From Toxorhynchites rutilus septentrionalis (taxonomy: Eukaryota > Arthropoda > Insecta > Diptera > Culicidae): a stretch of DNA of 64,000 bases. The notes beneath the pieces were generated by a model. The model searched no databases and was not told where the DNA came from. It worked only from the letters and a program-made list of their open reading frames with translations. Both the position numbers and the translations under genes were made by a program. The stretch spans positions 42,240,420 through 42,304,419 of the forward strand of contig NC_073745.1 of the NCBI RefSeq assembly GCF_029784135.1, read 5' to 3'. Positions 35,656-46,342 of this stretch are shown one piece after another (positions within the stretch are counted from its first letter, which is position 1; each line of letters begins with the position of its first letter).

Positions 35656-35656
35656 T

Positions 35657-36129
35657 AATAAAATAAAAATATATACGGTTTGTTTTCGGATGTTTTACAA
35701 AATGTACTTTCTTTCTAGTCGAATAACTGACTATTTTCTGTTTATACAAAAAGAATCTTTGCGAACTGGGACCGACACTGATATTCTGCAAACACTCTTG
35801 ATGCGCGCTGAATGGAAAGCGCAGCAAGAAAAAATCGGGGTTTAACGTGTTTACAATATAGTGAAAGTGTTTACTACTTCGAATATTATTTTAGAATGCA
35901 TCGAATTTTTTGTAATAGATTATGTTTTTCGTTACAAATAAATTTGATGAACGTCCTTTTACGTTTGATATGATGCTCAGGACTACCAAAATATGTGAAC
36001 GGAAGAATTGTCAAACGATCATTGTATTTTACATTTCTCTCTGAAATTATTTCTTATCTCATGTTTACGTAGTTCTCGAACCGCGAAAGTTCATTCACCT
36101 CTTGTATCTGAAATGACGATTTTCCCAAG
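35657..36129. other. No recognisable gene
   Basis: AT-rich sequence between two repeats; nothing supported. Confidence 0.4.
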
Positions 36130-36500
36130 CTTCTCAGTTTAAAGTACGTTTTAGGGAAACATTTTCCCGTCTGCACGACGACAAGCGAGTACAAAAGTAC
36201 TCAACATCAAAAAATACCCCCGACTTGCATGTATTTGCAAAGCGGATTCTCCCAGGCACATTAATTTGGAAGTCCGTGTTAGGAGAACACAGCTCAGTGG
36301 GAAAAAAATACCCCTGACTTGCATGTTTTGATGAAGCGGTTTCCCCCAGGCACATTGATTTTGAAGCCCGTGTTAGGGAAACACAGCTCGGCGGGAACAA
36401 AAATACCCCCGACTTGCATGTATATTTGCAAAGCGGATTTCCACAGGTACTTCGATTTTGGAGTTTGTGTTAGGGAAACCGTAAATCGGGCCAATCAAAT
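36130..36500 (-). repeat. Satellite-like units of about 95-110 bp, array 1
   Basis: Three degenerate tandem units, each containing TACCCCYGACTTGCATGT, AAGCGG, CCCAGGCACATT (or a variant) and GTGTTAGGRRAACAC. The minus strand gives apparent repeated peptides, but these are only the repeat translated. Related units occur on the opposite strand at 41840-42500 and on the same strand at 48660-48840. Confidence 0.85.
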
Positions 36501-36508
36501 CTTGGCAG

Positions 36509-36742
36509 CACGGACGGCGCCAGTGGTTGTGTGGTTAGCGTAACAGCCTCACAATCCGATCGGTCTGGGTTCAATCCCAACTGGCGTCGTTGGGATTTTC
36601 TGAGGCGAAAAATCTCTGGTTACGGCTCATGAGTTGTTGAGTCTGATAGGTAGGAACAGGTGGAGTCGCCTCCCTGATGTCGGTGATTGGCACTAAAGTG
36701 GCGGAAATAGGCCGACGAAGAATAAGCGAAGATGAAAAAAAA
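36509..36742 (+). mobile_element. tRNA-derived SINE (second family) with perfect target duplication
   Basis: A 234-bp element with a tRNA-like head: A-box segment TGGTTGTGTGGTTAGCG (36524-36540), B box GGGTTCAATCCC (36567-36578) and near-complementary acceptor-like arms (GCGCCAGT and ACTGGCGT). It ends in an A-rich tail. The 8-bp duplication CTTGGCAG flanks it at 36501-36508 and 36743-36750. The body does not match the 16.2-kb SINE, so it is a different family. Confidence 0.93.
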
Positions 36743-36989
36743 CTTGGCAGTTAGGACTTGACATTTTACAGCTATTCAATTGTTCATCTCATGAAAAATA
36801 ACATTTTATTAATTGTGATAGACGCGTAGAAATATTTCCTATCAATTGATGCAGACATCTTTCCGATCTGTTAAGAAATGTTCGAGTTATAAGCATTCGA
36901 AATACGGGTAAGATTAGCTAACACATATCGGCAGAACAAATGTATGGGAAAATAGTTCTTCCAGTTATCATGAATTTAATCCATTTAGA

Positions 36990-37178
36990 GATTAGCGAAC
37001 TGTAATGTATAGCATATCCAACAAATCTTAGAGAATTTCCGATTCGATTGGTATGCAAATGATGAGAATTCGTTCACAGTGAAAATAGTTATTAACGTTA
37101 ACTTTATTTCATAAAAACGTGATCTGTTTTCTGATTTGGCACTCTTCCTGAAAGACGTAGTTCTACGACAAAAAAGAA
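36990..37178 (-). repeat. Palindrome-tipped repeat, copy B (reverse)
   Basis: On the minus strand it begins with GTCGTAGAACTACGTC, a variant of the 15.2-kb palindrome, and carries the same following blocks: CAGAAAACAGATCACG, AAATAAAGTTAACG, TAATAACTATTTTCACT and ATTCTCTAAGATT. Confidence 0.8.
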
Positions 37179-37573
37179 TAGTTACAGTAATAAACCGGAA
37201 ATAGCAGCTTTGAAGTATGCGATCTGATAACGCAAACAGAATGCTTTTCATACAAAATTTCAATTCAAAATTTGAGTAATACGATAGAATGGGAAGAACA
37301 AAATAACTTAGATTTTGCCACAATGTCTTCGAGAAAACAAGAGAAAATTGCTATGGGAAAAACACTGCACCTAAAATTTCCTTTCCACCTATCATGTTAT
37401 ATTGCGTTGTTTTACGTGTCCATGTGATAAACTATAAATAACTATAAATTCCGCATGCTGCACGGAGAATAATGTTTAGATCACACATATTGGACGGAAA
37501 AAAAGATTTTTCGTTTATTAAAAAATAATCTGTTTCGATTATATCACGTAAAATTTTTTTTGAGCGTGATCTA

Positions 37574-38826
37574 AAGGGTGTGTCACATCAAATTGCATCA
37601 CGGAAAAAACGCTGTAGAAATTCGCCCAGTAGACCGATCCTTTTGAAAATTTTAGACAATAAAATAAAAACTATTAAACAACTTTTGGCATTTTCTTTTT
37701 ATTCATTCTTCGAGCCCAAGCCCGTATGCTCGCACCTTCCTATTTACCCCGTCCATAAGGTTCTGTACAACGTCAGGTTGTAGTTTTTTTTGAACAGAAA
37801 TCCATTTTCTCTTGAAGTCCGCCTCCGATTTGACAACTTTTGGGTTCTTCCGGAGGGCCTGCTTCATAATCGCCCAATATTTCACTATTGGGCGAAGCTC
37901 CGGCGCGTTGGGCGGGTTAATTTCCTTTGGCACGAAGGTGACCCCGTTGGCTTTGTACCACTCCAACACGTCCTTTGAATAGTGGCACGAAGCGATATCC
38001 GGCCAGAAGATGGTCGGGCCCTCGTGCTGCTTCAATAGTGGTAGTAAGCGCTTCTGTAGGCACTCCTTAAGGTAAACCTGCCCGGTCATCATGAAGGGGG
38101 CGCTCCGCTTTCCGCAAGAGCAGATCGCTTGCCACACCATGTACTTTTTGGCAAACTTGGATAGTTTCTGCTTGCGAATCTGCTCCGGAACGCTGAATTT
38201 GTCCTCTGCGGAGAAGAATAACAGGCCCGGTAGCTGACGAAAGTCCGTTTTGACGTAGGTTTCGTCGTCCATTACCAGGCAATGCGGTTTCGTCAGCATT
38301 TCGGTGTACAGCTTCCGGGCTCGCGTCTTCCCCACCATGTTTTGCCTTTCGTCGCGGTTAGGAGCCTTCTGAACCTTGTATGTACGCAGGCTCTCCCGCT
38401 GCTTGGTCCGCTGGACAAATGAACTTGACAAATTCAGCTTATTGGCGACATCCCGGACCGAACTTCTCGGATCACGTCTAATCTGCTTAACTACGCACTT
38501 GTGATCTTTTTCACTGACGGAGCATCCATTTTTACCGTTCTTCACCTTCCGGTCGATGGTTAGGTTCTCGAAGTATCGTTTTAGTACTCTGCTGACCGTG
38601 GATTGTGACAACTCCGGATTCTCGAAATGAGTGTACAGGATTAATTCACGACGCTCTTTTTCGTTCGACGACATTTTTCCAAATTTACGAAAAATTGACA
38701 GTGAAGCATGGCCAACGTGAGCTATACACTCTTATCTGCTTATAAGCGAAAGCTGAAGATATAATTCCTAAAAATTAAATTTCTACAGCGTTTTTTCCGT
38801 GATGCAATTTGATGTGACACACCCTT
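37574..38826 (-). mobile_element. ITmD37E-type DNA transposon, copy 2 (1253 bp)
   Basis: Complete element with inverted ends starting AAGGGTGTGTCACATC at 37574 and ending with its complement at 38826. TA target duplications are intact (37572-37573 and 38827-38828). It is highly similar to copy 1 in both termini and coding region, but inserted in opposite orientation. It is not internally truncated like copy 1, although the transposase it encodes has its own lesions. Confidence 0.95.
37703..38674 (-). CDS. ITmD37E transposase, open but with catalytic E replaced
   Basis: A 323-residue uninterrupted frame from MSSNEKERRELILYTHFENP to a stop near the right inverted repeat. It cuts and rejoins DNA at the element ends in active relatives. 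First Asp is in CLVMDDETYVK (about 136-137), second in FWPDIASCHY (226). The third acidic position, 37 residues on, is valine in RPIVKYWA (264), whereas copy 1 has glutamate; this would abolish catalysis. Relative to copy 1, about 11 residues of the first helix-turn-helix are also missing after NPELS (about residue 23) and four residues after MMTG (about 198). Both gaps are in frame, so the protein is open yet predicted inactive and probably poor at DNA binding. Confidence 0.93.
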   Translation of the reverse strand: MSSNEKERRELILYTHFENPELSQSTVSRVLKRYFENLTIDRKVKNGKNGCSVSEKDHKCVVKQIRRDPRSSVRDVANKLNLSSSFVQRTKQRESLRTYKVQKAPNRDERQNMVGKTRARKLYTEMLTKPHCLVMDDETYVKTDFRQLPGLLFFSAEDKFSVPEQIRKQKLSKFAKKYMVWQAICSCGKRSAPFMMTGQVYLKECLQKRLLPLLKQHEGPTIFWPDIASCHYSKDVLEWYKANGVTFVPKEINPPNAPELRPIVKYWAIMKQALRKNPKVVKSEADFKRKWISVQKKLQPDVVQNLMDGVNRKVRAYGLGLEE

Positions 38827-38828
38827 TA

Positions 38829-40689
38829 ATCGAGATGTCACTTTATTACAATCAATTCAATCTCCAGGTCGAATTGCAATAATTAGTGACCGGAAACAAC
38901 TCTCCTGTTCTAGCTTACTTCACATGACTTACTTCACATGACATTGCCGTTTTACTGCGCATAACGCAAACCGACCGTGTTCGCGACAAGACACAAGCTG
39001 TGTTTTGTGTTTTGAAAAGCGCAACAAAGTAGAGTTCAACGTCGTCTCGAACCGATAATTTTCACTAATTGATGGCATTACCAAATAAAATCCAATCTCG
39101 CCCGGCACCTTATTAGGCATTCCGCTCCTGCTCCCATCTTGAACAATTCATATGCAATACACTTTTATTACCATACCAATTACCTTTCCCGCCGCCGTCG
39201 GATCGTGCGCGGGGCTCAAACTATTAAATTTAATATCGCTCCCATCTCATATCCCATTCGTTTCCATCATCTTCCACCCACGCGCGCGAGCTCCCTTAAT
39301 ATTCGTCACGCAATGATCGCTCTCTTCCACAATCGTTTGTGTCAATCGTGAATGCGCTGAATTAGCATAAACAGTAACATCAATATAGCAAATCCAGAGA
39401 AGTATTCCCGCTACACTCTGGTTCTGGTGTTTGAAAAAGTCGACGACGGCAAACGACGCTGATGACATCGCGAACAAGGCTTCCTGCTCCACCTACTCCA
39501 CCCCACTCCGGTCACAGCCCATGGAGATCATCAGAAGAAACCACTCGGGAATATTTTAATGTCAAACGTGATGTTTCAATAAAATTGCTTCCAACCGTGA
39601 TTTGCAAGCTACTGCTCACTGCTCCTTGCTCGGGAACTAATAAGGAATATCTGGCCAGAATAGCTCGTGGAAACGCCGCGGGCCGATATGAGTATCGTAA
39701 AATAACCAATTCCATTTGCGGATTGGCGAATTTATGTAATGCGAATATTGTTTGCTGGTTTCGATGGTTTCAGTTTCACAATTTTTTATTGTTGTAGCGT
39801 TTTGTCTGGTAAACGTTCGCTTGAAAGAGCACTGCTGCGGATGATCGATAGGGTTCCGTCCCGCCGCCAGGTGATTCATGTCGAACGCTTGTGAGCGCCC
39901 ATACGCACACCCAAACTGAACTTTGATTGATGGTCGAAATTTTGCGTTGTGACAAAAATAATTGCCCGATATTTATTGCTTCCCGCTTTCGGTGTGTTGT
40001 GTGCGCTATAACATATATTAAACCGCTCCGAGGGCAGAGGTTATGGTCCCCCCGCGCACCGAATAGAAATCTGGCTCCGATTCGGTGCCATCGATAAAGT
40101 CACTTGAAACGGCCCATCGAACACAACACGGGGCCCGCGAGGTAAACGACATCTGATAGACAATAAATCGCTGCGTGGTTATGACCTGGGCAATAAATTA
40201 CTCGCAATTACACGGGTTAGCTGTCTTTTGTGCTGCAAATGGCACAAAATGTTCCACGGGATTTGTGACTATTTGTGGGGCGCGCACCCATCCGATCTGC
40301 GTGATTGTACTGGAGAGATTACCCACAGAACAACATGTCCGGGACTCGGTTTTAATCTACCTCCATGGAGTCCTGTAAAATGTCAGATTTCGTGTCCTTT
40401 CTAAGGGTTTGGTAAGCAGTGTGCTTAGGCACGATGTCAAGAATAATGTGTTGGGATGGAAGCGGAGGGCCTACCTGCTTGTTCTGTCTCGCACTGGGGC
40501 TTTAATTTACAGCAATTCTTCTTGTTTGAAAGCTTTATTTCTTCAGTTGTCAGACGAAACAATTTAGATGCACTGAAGAACTTACATGACAAAATACATA
40601 TTGTCCAGAAAGTTCGAGCAGTATTGTTCTCGGTTATCCGATTCGCTACAGATATCTAAAAATTCATGAGCTATGGACACCAAAAATTC
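38829..40689. other. No recognisable gene; intergenic
   Basis: Relatively GC-rich (39150-40360) but without a domain-bearing frame or splice-supported exon that I can identify. It could be older single-copy DNA. Confidence 0.4.
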
Positions 40690-40985
40690 AACTTGTCACC
40701 TAATCATCTAACTCAGTTATTTGAATCGCAACGATGTATGGGCTTCACATAATTTGACCGAAACCATTTAACGAGTCGCATCTTCATCGGCCAATAGCTT
40801 TTTAAATGCTACAAAAACACTCCGTTTTTGGAACAAATCATGATATGCGATGAAAAATGGATCATTTATGACGATGTTGAGCAAAACTATTTTTTGGGTA
40901 AGCGAAATGAATCACTATTAGTGGCCTGCAGAGCCGGTCTCAACTCGGTCTGTGTCTAGCGGGACACCTTCGACTCTTTGGACAA
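40690..40985 (+). pseudogene. mariner transposase remnant (linker and first Asp region)
   Basis: Across several frames the plus strand preserves NDVWASHNLTE, then PFLEQIMICDEKWIIYDDVE, then LGKRNE and a degraded AGLNS segment. This is the WVPHEL-type linker and the first catalytic aspartate of a DD34D mariner. Stops and indels are frequent and both ends are missing. It is more diverged than the copies at 46.3 and 59.1 kb. Confidence 0.75.
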
Positions 40986-41436
40986 CATAAAGAAAGCATC
41001 TTGATTGAGCCATGAGCAGATTGTGATTCTTATTTGTTATTAATTTGGCAAATTTTGTTCATCTGTGTAAATTAGAACGATTTGGTCGGTGTTAAGTCGG
41101 ACCGGACCATGTGACTTCGAGAAAAACGAATTTGATGTTTATTGTTCTGCAACTTTCGTGTCTTTCAATTTTCGTTCATTATTGTTCCAATGAAAGTTTG
41201 GCTATTCACCGATAATACTGTGACGTATACCAATTGTAAAAACAACAAGTATCACGCCCAAAATAGACAGTTTTCGGCTTGCTACACGTACATGGTCCAC
41301 TGGTTGGTTCACTTAGACTGAACAATTTTAAAATAGTCTTCAATCAATTAACAGTTGTACAGTCACAATGTGTTTATATTGTTCCATATTTACCATCATA
41401 TTTCCGCAATGTTACGTAACGTAACTCTCAGGGGAG

Positions 41437-41790
41437 AGAGGTGGTTTCAAAGTTTTTTTTTTGTTTTGACGTAGGACTACGTCTTTCATTTCTATACTGG
41501 GGTGTAAGTTCAAAGTTTCGAAAACAAAAGCGTTACGCCGGAGAACGAGATTTTGAGCGTTAATAGCTCCTACACAACTCAACGAAATGCTATGATAAAC
41601 ATTTCATAAGAAAGATAAAATGTCTACGCGTTATATGCTTGTTACTTTTTGATCCAGAAACTTGTTTCAATAGCCCTAAAATTGCGAGTACGAGGGTGGA
41701 GATGTAATGCGGAAGTAAAGTTTTTCCAAGGGCCTTTCTCAAGGCTAGAGACGAATGAACTGAAAAGTTCAAAGTCTCTCTAATTCAATA
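41437..41790 (+). repeat. Palindrome-tipped repeat, copy C, with second repeat end
   Basis: The palindrome GACGTAGGACTACGTC recurs exactly at 41468-41483. At the other end, AAAGTTTTTCCAAGGGCCTT TCTCAAGGCTAGAGACGAAT and following bases are inverted at about 42135-42215, and a related version lies at 49905-49975. No coding capacity. Confidence 0.65.
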
Positions 41791-41839
41791 TCGTCATCAT
41801 CAGATCCGCTCAGTTATGCAACGATTGACGTACGATCGC

Positions 41840-42500
41840 TGGAATGTATGGATGTTTCCCTAACACATAAAACAAAACCATGGAGCCAGGGGAAATCGGC
41901 ATTGCAAAATAGATGCAAGCAGCGGGTACTTTTGTACTCGCTTGCGTATCTGGAAATTCGAATGTTTATCTAACACAGACTTCAAAACCATGGAGCCTGG
42001 GGAAATCGAAATCCTTTTTCACTCGTTTGCATTTTTGCAAATTGGAATGTTTCCCTAACATAGACTTCAAAATCATGAAACCTGGGGAAATCGGCATCGC
42101 AAAATAGATTTTTTTTTGTTTGGTTTTTGATTATAGAGACTTTAAACTTTTCCAGTTAATTCATCTCTAGCCTTGAGAAAGGCCCTTGAAAAAACTTTAC
42201 TCTACTACTGCACTACACCCGCACCCCCATTGCCTTGCGTTTCTGCAAATTGGAATATTTTCCTCACACAGACTTCTATATCATGAAGCCTAGGGAAATC
42301 GGCATTGCAAAATAGATGCGGACTGCGGGTACTTTTGTACTCGCTTGCGTTTCTGCAAATTGGAATGTTTCCCTAACACATACTTCAAAACCATGGAGCC
42401 AGGGGAAATTGGCATTGCAAAATGGATGCAGGCTGGTAGTACTTTTGTACTCGCTTGCATTTTTGCAAACCAGAATATGTTTTTCCAATACAGACCCCGA
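41840..42500 (+). repeat. Satellite-like units of about 110 bp, array 2
   Basis: At least five units carry TTCCCTAACACAGACTTC or a variant, ACCATGGAGCCNGGGGAAAT, GGCATTGCAAAATAGATGC, GTACTTTTGTACTCG and TTGCRTTTCTGCAAATTGGA. The array is interrupted at about 42105-42240 by an inverted repeat fragment. It is the reverse-strand relative of array 1. Confidence 0.85.
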
Positions 42501-42689
42501 AACCAAACCAATACATTCACTAAGACGCGACGCGAGACAAGACAAACACACACACAAAAGATAGCTCTGCGCAGCGGCGATATCGTACCCAATGAGGAAC
42601 GTCGTAGGTGGGTTTATTGCTAATTGGAAGAAATACAATTGATTGCTAAGGCAACGGCAGTCCTAGGTCAACCTTGCGGTTATATCCTA

Positions 42690-44765
42690 TTTATTTATTT
42701 ATTTATTCATCCTATTTATTTATTCACTTTTGTCAAACAAATGTAGACTATATACTTATATATTAATGTTACACTGATTTCTCAAGTTAAATATTATTCC
42801 TACGGTACGTGTTTCTTTTTAGCTGTTTTTTTATTCATTGTTGTGTCAATTAATTCGCAGTGCTGATTGTATATACGCATCATGCGATTGATAGGAGCGT
42901 TGTTTGCATAATTTACTGTGGATGTTTTGGTAAGAAACGAATTGCGTGTTCTTAGTTGACGCCCAGGTACATAGAAATTTAATTTTTCTAGTAATTCAGC
43001 TGATTGTACTCGTTGCGAAATTAGATCATTAACAAAAGAAAGCATTGCAAATTTACGGCGTTCCTTTAGTGCTTGGATGTTTATGAGCAGGCAGCGTGCT
43101 TCATATGAAGGAAGTGGAAATGAGGTCCAGTTCAACTTACGGAGTACAGATAAGAGAAACTGTTTTTGGACTGACTCAATGCGTTCTTAATGTACGACCA
43201 TATACGGGTTCCAAACGATGTTACAGTTTTCTGGAATGGGCCTTACGTATGTGATATACAGAAGCTTGATTGTGTATGGGTCCTGGAAGTTATGCGAGAA
43301 GCGTTTTACAAAGCTTAACACACTATTTGCCTTATTGATTACAGAGTTGTAGTGTTCTATGAATGCGAGTTTACAGTCCAGGACGACGCCTAGATCTCTA
43401 ACTTTTTTTTCACGTTTCTCTACATTTTGATTTCCAAGACGTATCACAATATTTGGTACATGGTTTTTTCTGCTAAATGTAATGGAGTTGCATTTTTTTA
43501 CATTCAGTTTTAGTACATTTTTATTACACCAAGTATGGAATTCATGTATTTCGTTTTGGAATGCTTCGATGTCGTTTTCATTTACAATTTCCGCGAAAAG
43601 CTTCATGTCGTCTTCATACACAAGTACATTTATACGCTTGAGAACGAAGGAGATGTCATTATCGTACAGAATGAAAAGAAGAGGACCAAGATGAGTGCCT
43701 TGTGGGACTCCCAAAGTGACTTTTACTGGATTTGAGAGAGAATTTTGAAAATGAACAATTTGTTCACGATTTGTTAGAGTTCAGCCAGTTTGAGAGTCCT
43801 TGTTCCATTCCAATTTTCTGCAATTTGGAGAATAGTAATGGAATGTCGATGCGGTCAAATGCTTTACTGAAGTCAGTGTGAAGAGCTTCTACGTGTTTTC
43901 CATTGCATTCAAAATAAAAGTCACAAATGCCAACAGATTAGTTGCAGTTGAGCGGCCTTTGAAGAAGCCATGTTGCATACACGTTATTTTATTCTTTACT
44001 TGTTGGAAGACTTTTTCATTCACTATTGCTTCGAATAGTTTAGGAATGCAAGAGATAATGGCTATTCCACGATAATTACGTACGTCAGATTGAGCGCCTG
44101 ATTGAAAAATAGGTACCAAAAAAGATTGTTTCCATTTTTCTGGGTATATTCTAGTTTGTAGTGACATATTGAAAATGCAATATAAGGGAAGGGTGAGTTC
44201 CTCAGCCAGGTTCTTCAGAAATACAGGTGCTATTCCGCCAGGTCCTTTCGTTCCATCTAATTTCTTTAATGCATGGCATGTTTCTTATTGTGAAAGATAG
44301 TTTACCGATATGTCATTTGGATATTCCGGTAAAAATGAAAAGTAATCCCGATCGCGATTTTCTTCAGAAAATGTGGTATATACTTGCTGAAAGAAATTTC
44401 GTTTGAAGAATGCCCTACATATTCATCGAGATGCATCTGCGATGGGAAGTTATTGCTTTTGAGCTTAGACTTTACGTAATTGAAGAATTTCTTCGGACAT
44501 GATTTGACTTCTGTTTCGACCTTTCTATTATACTCTTCGTGTGCACTTTTAATGGCAAAATTTCGTTCTTGGGAAATATTCTGATATTCCAGCAAATTTT
44601 TATTACTTTTGTCTATTTTGTATTCCTTACGTGCTTTTTGTTTTCTATTCTTTAAATTTCTTATTTGAGCGTTATACCAAATAGGATATTTGCTGGTTGA
44701 ATTTCTTCGTCTTCTTTCCTTTGGCACAAGTTTTGATATTATGTTATTCAGAATTTCGTGAAGAA
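42690..44765 (-). mobile_element. Decayed non-LTR retrotransposon (Jockey/CR1-like ORF2)
   Basis: Minus-strand remains of an ORF2: amino region PIWYNAQIRNLKNRKQKARK (from 44690), RT blocks YPEKWKQSFLVPIFQSGA and GIAIISCIPKLFEAIVNEKV (44167-43889), MGVPQGTHLGPLLFILYDND and VYEDDMKLF (43714 on), then a Jockey-type C-terminal domain (YEARCLLINIQALKERRKF, 43100 on). Frameshifts separate the blocks. The RT catalytic box is YEDD where YADD is usual. No RNase H follows. The 3' end has an (AAATA)n-type tail, seen on the plus strand as repeated TATTTATT near 42690-42729. Endonuclease and ORF1 are missing. Confidence 0.9.
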
Positions 44766-45276
44766 TATGTACGGATAGGTATCATAGGTATAACCCATCC
44801 ATTGTTTTTTGTTATGAAAATGAGGGGCTTGCTCAAAATTCTAGTAACGTAACTCGGACCATGTTTTCAGATTTTACCAGTCTGTGCTTCTGCAGAATCA
44901 ATATTCGATAAATGATATCGCTCCACTTTATTCAACTCATATATTAAGCATTCTCCACTTACGTTGGGTAGTATTCTTCAACAGAACCTTCGAACTCGAA
45001 TTCAGTGCCATCGCTGCATTCTGAATTGCACTCTGGAATAGTACACTTTTACGATCACTCACACTGAAGACCAGCATTTTTTACTGACCCATTCAGTCAG
45101 ATTGAACCAAGTTTATTTTTTAAATATAGTCAAACATGTGTACCTTCTGTGCAAACGAGTTCAAACACATTTCAACAAATTAGTTAGTAGCTTCGAAAAA
45201 AAAGTCTTGTTGGTTTGAAATGCTTGAAAATTTTTCAAATTATATATACAACAGATTGATATACATGCTAGAGTGA

Positions 45277-46222
45277 ATGATCTTGGTTTGTCCGATTTGG
45301 GGTGTTTTTACGCTAGTAGTAAATGCAAATCGATTTTTCTTCATGAAAATCACATACAATCGATACGAGTTTGGGTTTGTTGAAAAGACTCAAGTCTCTA
45401 GTTGTTAATACTACCATAAGGTGTTGAAATTATTCAAATTTTTATGCTTTTTAACGATTTTCCTTAAAGAGGAATTATGATCATGGTTTGACCACCTCTG
45501 ATTATGGATTGCCCAAAAAATAATCATGGTATGTCCGGTTTTAGAAATCATCATTTTTGAATGAAAACATTCGAATTCACAAGTAGATGTTGTATTTCTC
45601 ATTGCTTGAGTTTACTGTCATCATATTGATCCATTCTTAAATTTAGGCTTTCTTCTGAATATTACCCTTTCTTGGGCATTTTAAATGTGTTACCCTCAAC
45701 ACACTCAACACAGAGAAACTTTATTTCTGATATGCGCGAAGAACACAATAAACAAACTGCAGCGCGCTAAGCGGTTGCCGTAGAAATCATGTGGACAAAA
45801 TAACATAATTGAATTGGACATCTCATGATCAGAATTGAGTTCATCAAAATGCGTTATTTTAATGGTTTAGCTATGTAAATCTGATACAAATGGTGTGCAA
45901 GCATGATGTTCACAATATTTGTAAGTGTTATAATCCAGAAAAGGTCTGAATACGTGCGAAATAATCATCTGGTGATCGATTAAAAGTTAGCTCGAATGAG
46001 GGGCGCATTGACCAAATAGAAGGTGTATTTTATAATCCCTTAAAACATGCGATTTCGTAAAAATATACTATAAAACTAATGTAAATCATGAAAAAGACAA
46101 TGTTATTTATATGTTTTGAAACATTCGAATTCCTTATTTGACACAGGAGCACTGAATTAGAGCATTCAAGAAAGTGGGCAAACCATGATCATATTTTCGA
46201 CTGGACAAACCAAAATCATTTG
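45277..46222. repeat. Unassigned repeat with six copies of a 15-nt motif
   Basis: GATCATGGTTTGTCC-like motifs lie in forward orientation at 45279, 45479, 45500 and 45522 and in reverse at 46176-46190 and 46203-46217. The arrangement (forward at the left end, reverse at the right end) suggests a DNA element with subterminal binding-site repeats. Ends and target duplication are not resolved and no transposase is seen. Confidence 0.55.
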
Positions 46223-46342
46223 CCTTATAAAGTAATATTTAGTCAATTTACCGACAGAAATAAATTATCGTGAATATCCTCAAAATGCACTGCGGTGCAC
46301 GAACTTTCTTAGAATCCGATGATGGGTTAAACAAAGATGATA

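Noticed and set aside
36509..36590. tRNA gene candidate with paired arms
   Set aside because: Flanked by 8-bp target duplication and followed by a SINE body and A-rich tail.
36130..42640. Repeated cysteine-containing peptides in frames over the satellite-like arrays
   Set aside because: The peptides are the DNA repeat translated; frames are interrupted and orientation differs between arrays.
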